The position numbers were made by a program, and so were the translations under genes. The notes beneath the pieces were generated by a model, which had not been told where the DNA came from, made no database searches, and worked only from the letters and a program-made list of their open reading frames with translations. A DNA stretch of 64,000 nucleotides from Namhaeicola litoreus. Its GTDB lineage: Bacteria; Bacteroidota; Bacteroidia; Flavobacteriales; Flavobacteriaceae. Below are positions 62,673 to 64,000 of the stretch, piece by piece; the first letter of the stretch is position 1; each line of letters starts with the position of its first letter. Location of the stretch: assembly GCF_042679565.1 (NCBI RefSeq), contig NZ_JBHTMY010000002.1, positions 992,001 to 1,056,000 on the forward strand, read 5' to 3'.

Positions 62673-63287
62673 ATGGAACAACTAGATATGTTTGCCCCTA
62701 GACCTGATTACAATGAATCGATTAAAATTACAAATGGTGAGTATATCTATATTCCAAATTTTTATAACAAGAGTACGGCAGATAACTATTTTAAACAATT
62801 GCTAGAAAATATCGTTTGGAATCAAGAGTCCATGAATATCTATGGCAAACAAATTTTATTTCCTCGTTTAACAGCATGGTATGGAGACAACGATAAACCC
62901 TATAGTTTTTCTGGAATAACTTTACAACCACACCCTTGGTCAAAAGAACTTTTAGAAATTAAAAAAAACATTGAACCTAAGGCTCAAGTTAAATTTAACT
63001 CAGTTTTACTTAATAGATACCGCAGCGGTAGTGATTCAATTTCATGGCATACAGATGCAGAAAAGGAATTAGGCAAAAACCCAGTGATTGCCTCGGTAAA
63101 TTTTGGAGCTGAACGAAAGTTTCAATTAAAACATATGGATTCAAATGAGAAAATTGAAATCGTTTTAAAACATGGCAGTTTGCTTATCATGATGGGTGAA
63201 TTACAACATTACTGGAAACATCAGGTTCCAAAAACAAAAGAACTGATGAAAGAGAGAATTAATTTAACGTTTAGAGTGATCAAATGA
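62673..63287 (+). CDS. AlkB-like Fe(II)/2-oxoglutarate DNA/RNA demethylase
   Basis: The AlkB signature is complete: H126-T-D128 and H183 bind iron, and R195-I-N197-L-T199-F-R201 is the R-x-N-x-T-x-R motif that binds 2-oxoglutarate. At 204 aa it is like the small ALKBH2/3-type bacterial proteins. It reverses N1-methyladenine and N3-methylcytosine damage by oxidative demethylation. It overlaps the next gene by 4 bp (ATGA), so the two form an operon. Confidence 0.9.
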   Translation: MEQLDMFAPRPDYNESIKITNGEYIYIPNFYNKSTADNYFKQLLENIVWNQESMNIYGKQILFPRLTAWYGDNDKPYSFSGITLQPHPWSKELLEIKKNIEPKAQVKFNSVLLNRYRSGSDSISWHTDAEKELGKNPVIASVNFGAERKFQLKHMDSNEKIEIVLKHGSLLIMMGELQHYWKHQVPKTKELMKERINLTFRVIK

Positions 63288-64000
63288 GTTGGAAAAAAGT
63301 TGAAATAAAGAATGATTTAGGAGAAATTGTAGAGGCTTTGGCTCCAGTGATCGTGTCAGCCAGTCGTTCTACAGATATCCCTACTTTTTATGCCGATTGG
63401 TTTGTTGATAGATGGAAAAAAGGTTATGTAAAATGGAAAAATCCGTTTAACGGGGTGTATGCTTATGTATCATTTAAAAATACACGAATAGTGGTGTTCT
63501 GGACAAAAAACCCCAAACCCATCATGCATCATTTAGATTTTTTAGATGAACATGTAAAGAATTATTATTTTCAATATACCCTCAATGATTATGACGTAGA
63601 AGGATATGAAGGGAGAGTTCCGGGCGTTGCAACCAGAATAAAATCCTTTAAAGAACTCTCTAATCGCATTGGGAAAAAAAGAGTAATCTGGAGATTTGAC
63701 CCCATGATATTAACGGATAAGATTGACGTAAACGAACTGTTAAGAAGAGTAAAAAATATTGGAGATCAACTTAAAGACTATACAGAAAAATTAGTGTTTA
63801 GTTATGCAGATATTTCCAGTTATAGAAAGGTGGAGACAAATCTTAAAAATGAAGCGATCAATTATATTGAATTCGACAATAATACCATGCATGAATTTGC
63901 CAAAGGACTTCAGGAATTAAATAAAAGCTGGAATCTGGAAATTGCAACTTGCGCAGAAAAAATTCCCTTAGAGCAATATGGGATTATTCATAACAAATGT
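63284..64000 (+). CDS. DUF1848 protein, truncated by the window edge
   Basis: The N-terminus has V-I-V-S-A-S-R-S-T-D-I-P and F-W-T-K-N-P, with W-R-F-D-P further on, typical of DUF1848, a family of uncharacterised proteins with radical-SAM-like barrels and C-terminal cysteines. The visible part (239 codons) ends at C-A-E-K...H-N-K-C, where the cysteine cluster begins. The ATG overlaps the stop of the AlkB gene, and the pair is probably co-translated. A repair-related function is suggested only by that neighbour. Confidence 0.8.
   Translation, partial: MSWKKVEIKNDLGEIVEALAPVIVSASRSTDIPTFYADWFVDRWKKGYVKWKNPFNGVYAYVSFKNTRIVVFWTKNPKPIMHHLDFLDEHVKNYYFQYTLNDYDVEGYEGRVPGVATRIKSFKELSNRIGKKRVIWRFDPMILTDKIDVNELLRRVKNIGDQLKDYTEKLVFSYADISSYRKVETNLKNEAINYIEFDNNTMHEFAKGLQELNKSWNLEIATCAEKIPLEQYGIIHNKC

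Overview
The window looks like a chromosomal segment of a marine, agar-degrading member of the Flavobacteriia (Bacteroidota). The DNA is AT-rich, there is a SusC/SusD pair, several promoters fit the Bacteroidota -7 consensus TAnnTTTG, and there are flavobacterial families (DUF6090, DUF6438, a TPR-LuxR membrane regulator). No rRNA, tRNA, CRISPR array, integrase or transposase was found.

Region 1 (1-4935, + strand) is a translationally coupled operon for corrinoid-dependent methyl transfer: the tail of a probable corrinoid protein, a UroD-family methyltransferase fused to a thioredoxin-like domain, a CobW-type GTPase and a stand-alone MetH-type reactivation domain. A PhyH-family dioxygenase and a TIM-barrel sugar isomerase follow, ending at a bidirectional terminator.

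Region 2 (4949-28378) is an agar utilisation locus. On the minus strand are a GH2 enzyme, a GH16 and a GH50 lipoprotein, a sugar MFS transporter, a KDG-type kinase (interrupted by an assembly gap), a GH117 anhydrogalactosidase, a probable anhydrogalactonate cycloisomerase, an aldehyde dehydrogenase, a decayed sulfatase, an SDR and a zinc alcohol dehydrogenase. A TPR-LuxR regulator is divergent from susC-like, susD-like and PKD/carbohydrate-binding lipoprotein genes. Surface GH16/GH50 would cut agar, SusCD would import oligosaccharides, GH117 and GH2 would release 3,6-anhydro-L-galactose and galactose, and the dehydrogenase, cycloisomerase and kinase would carry anhydrogalactose toward 2-keto-3-deoxygalactonate phosphate. 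No KDPGal aldolase is present here.

Region 3 (28379-45985) is an accessory island that starts directly behind the PUL terminator with a truncated gene. It contains a DnaC/IstB-like ATPase, a DUF4062/HATPase protein, a methyltransferase between long direct repeats, DUF6090 and DUF6438 proteins, a nucleotidase-DUF2779 operon, an ATPase-effector pair, a Swt1-type HEPN protein, a tiny membrane protein, a WYL regulator, a DUF2130 nuclease-like protein and a VirE_N/PriCT_2/HRDC protein. Two cargo blocks are flanked by a full gene on one side and the 3' end of its paralogue on the other. Four promoters in this island share an exact architecture, TGCA-N7-TGCA-N11-TAnnTTTG (one has a single -7 mismatch), which suggests an undescribed regulon, perhaps controlled by the WYL protein in its midst.

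Region 4 (45986-62309) is a complete type 1 BREX phage-defence operon, brxA-brxB-brxC-pglX-pglX-pglZ-brxL. It has two tandem pglX genes that are nearly identical at both ends but have unrelated central recognition regions. The window ends with an AlkB-like demethylase and a truncated DUF1848 gene.
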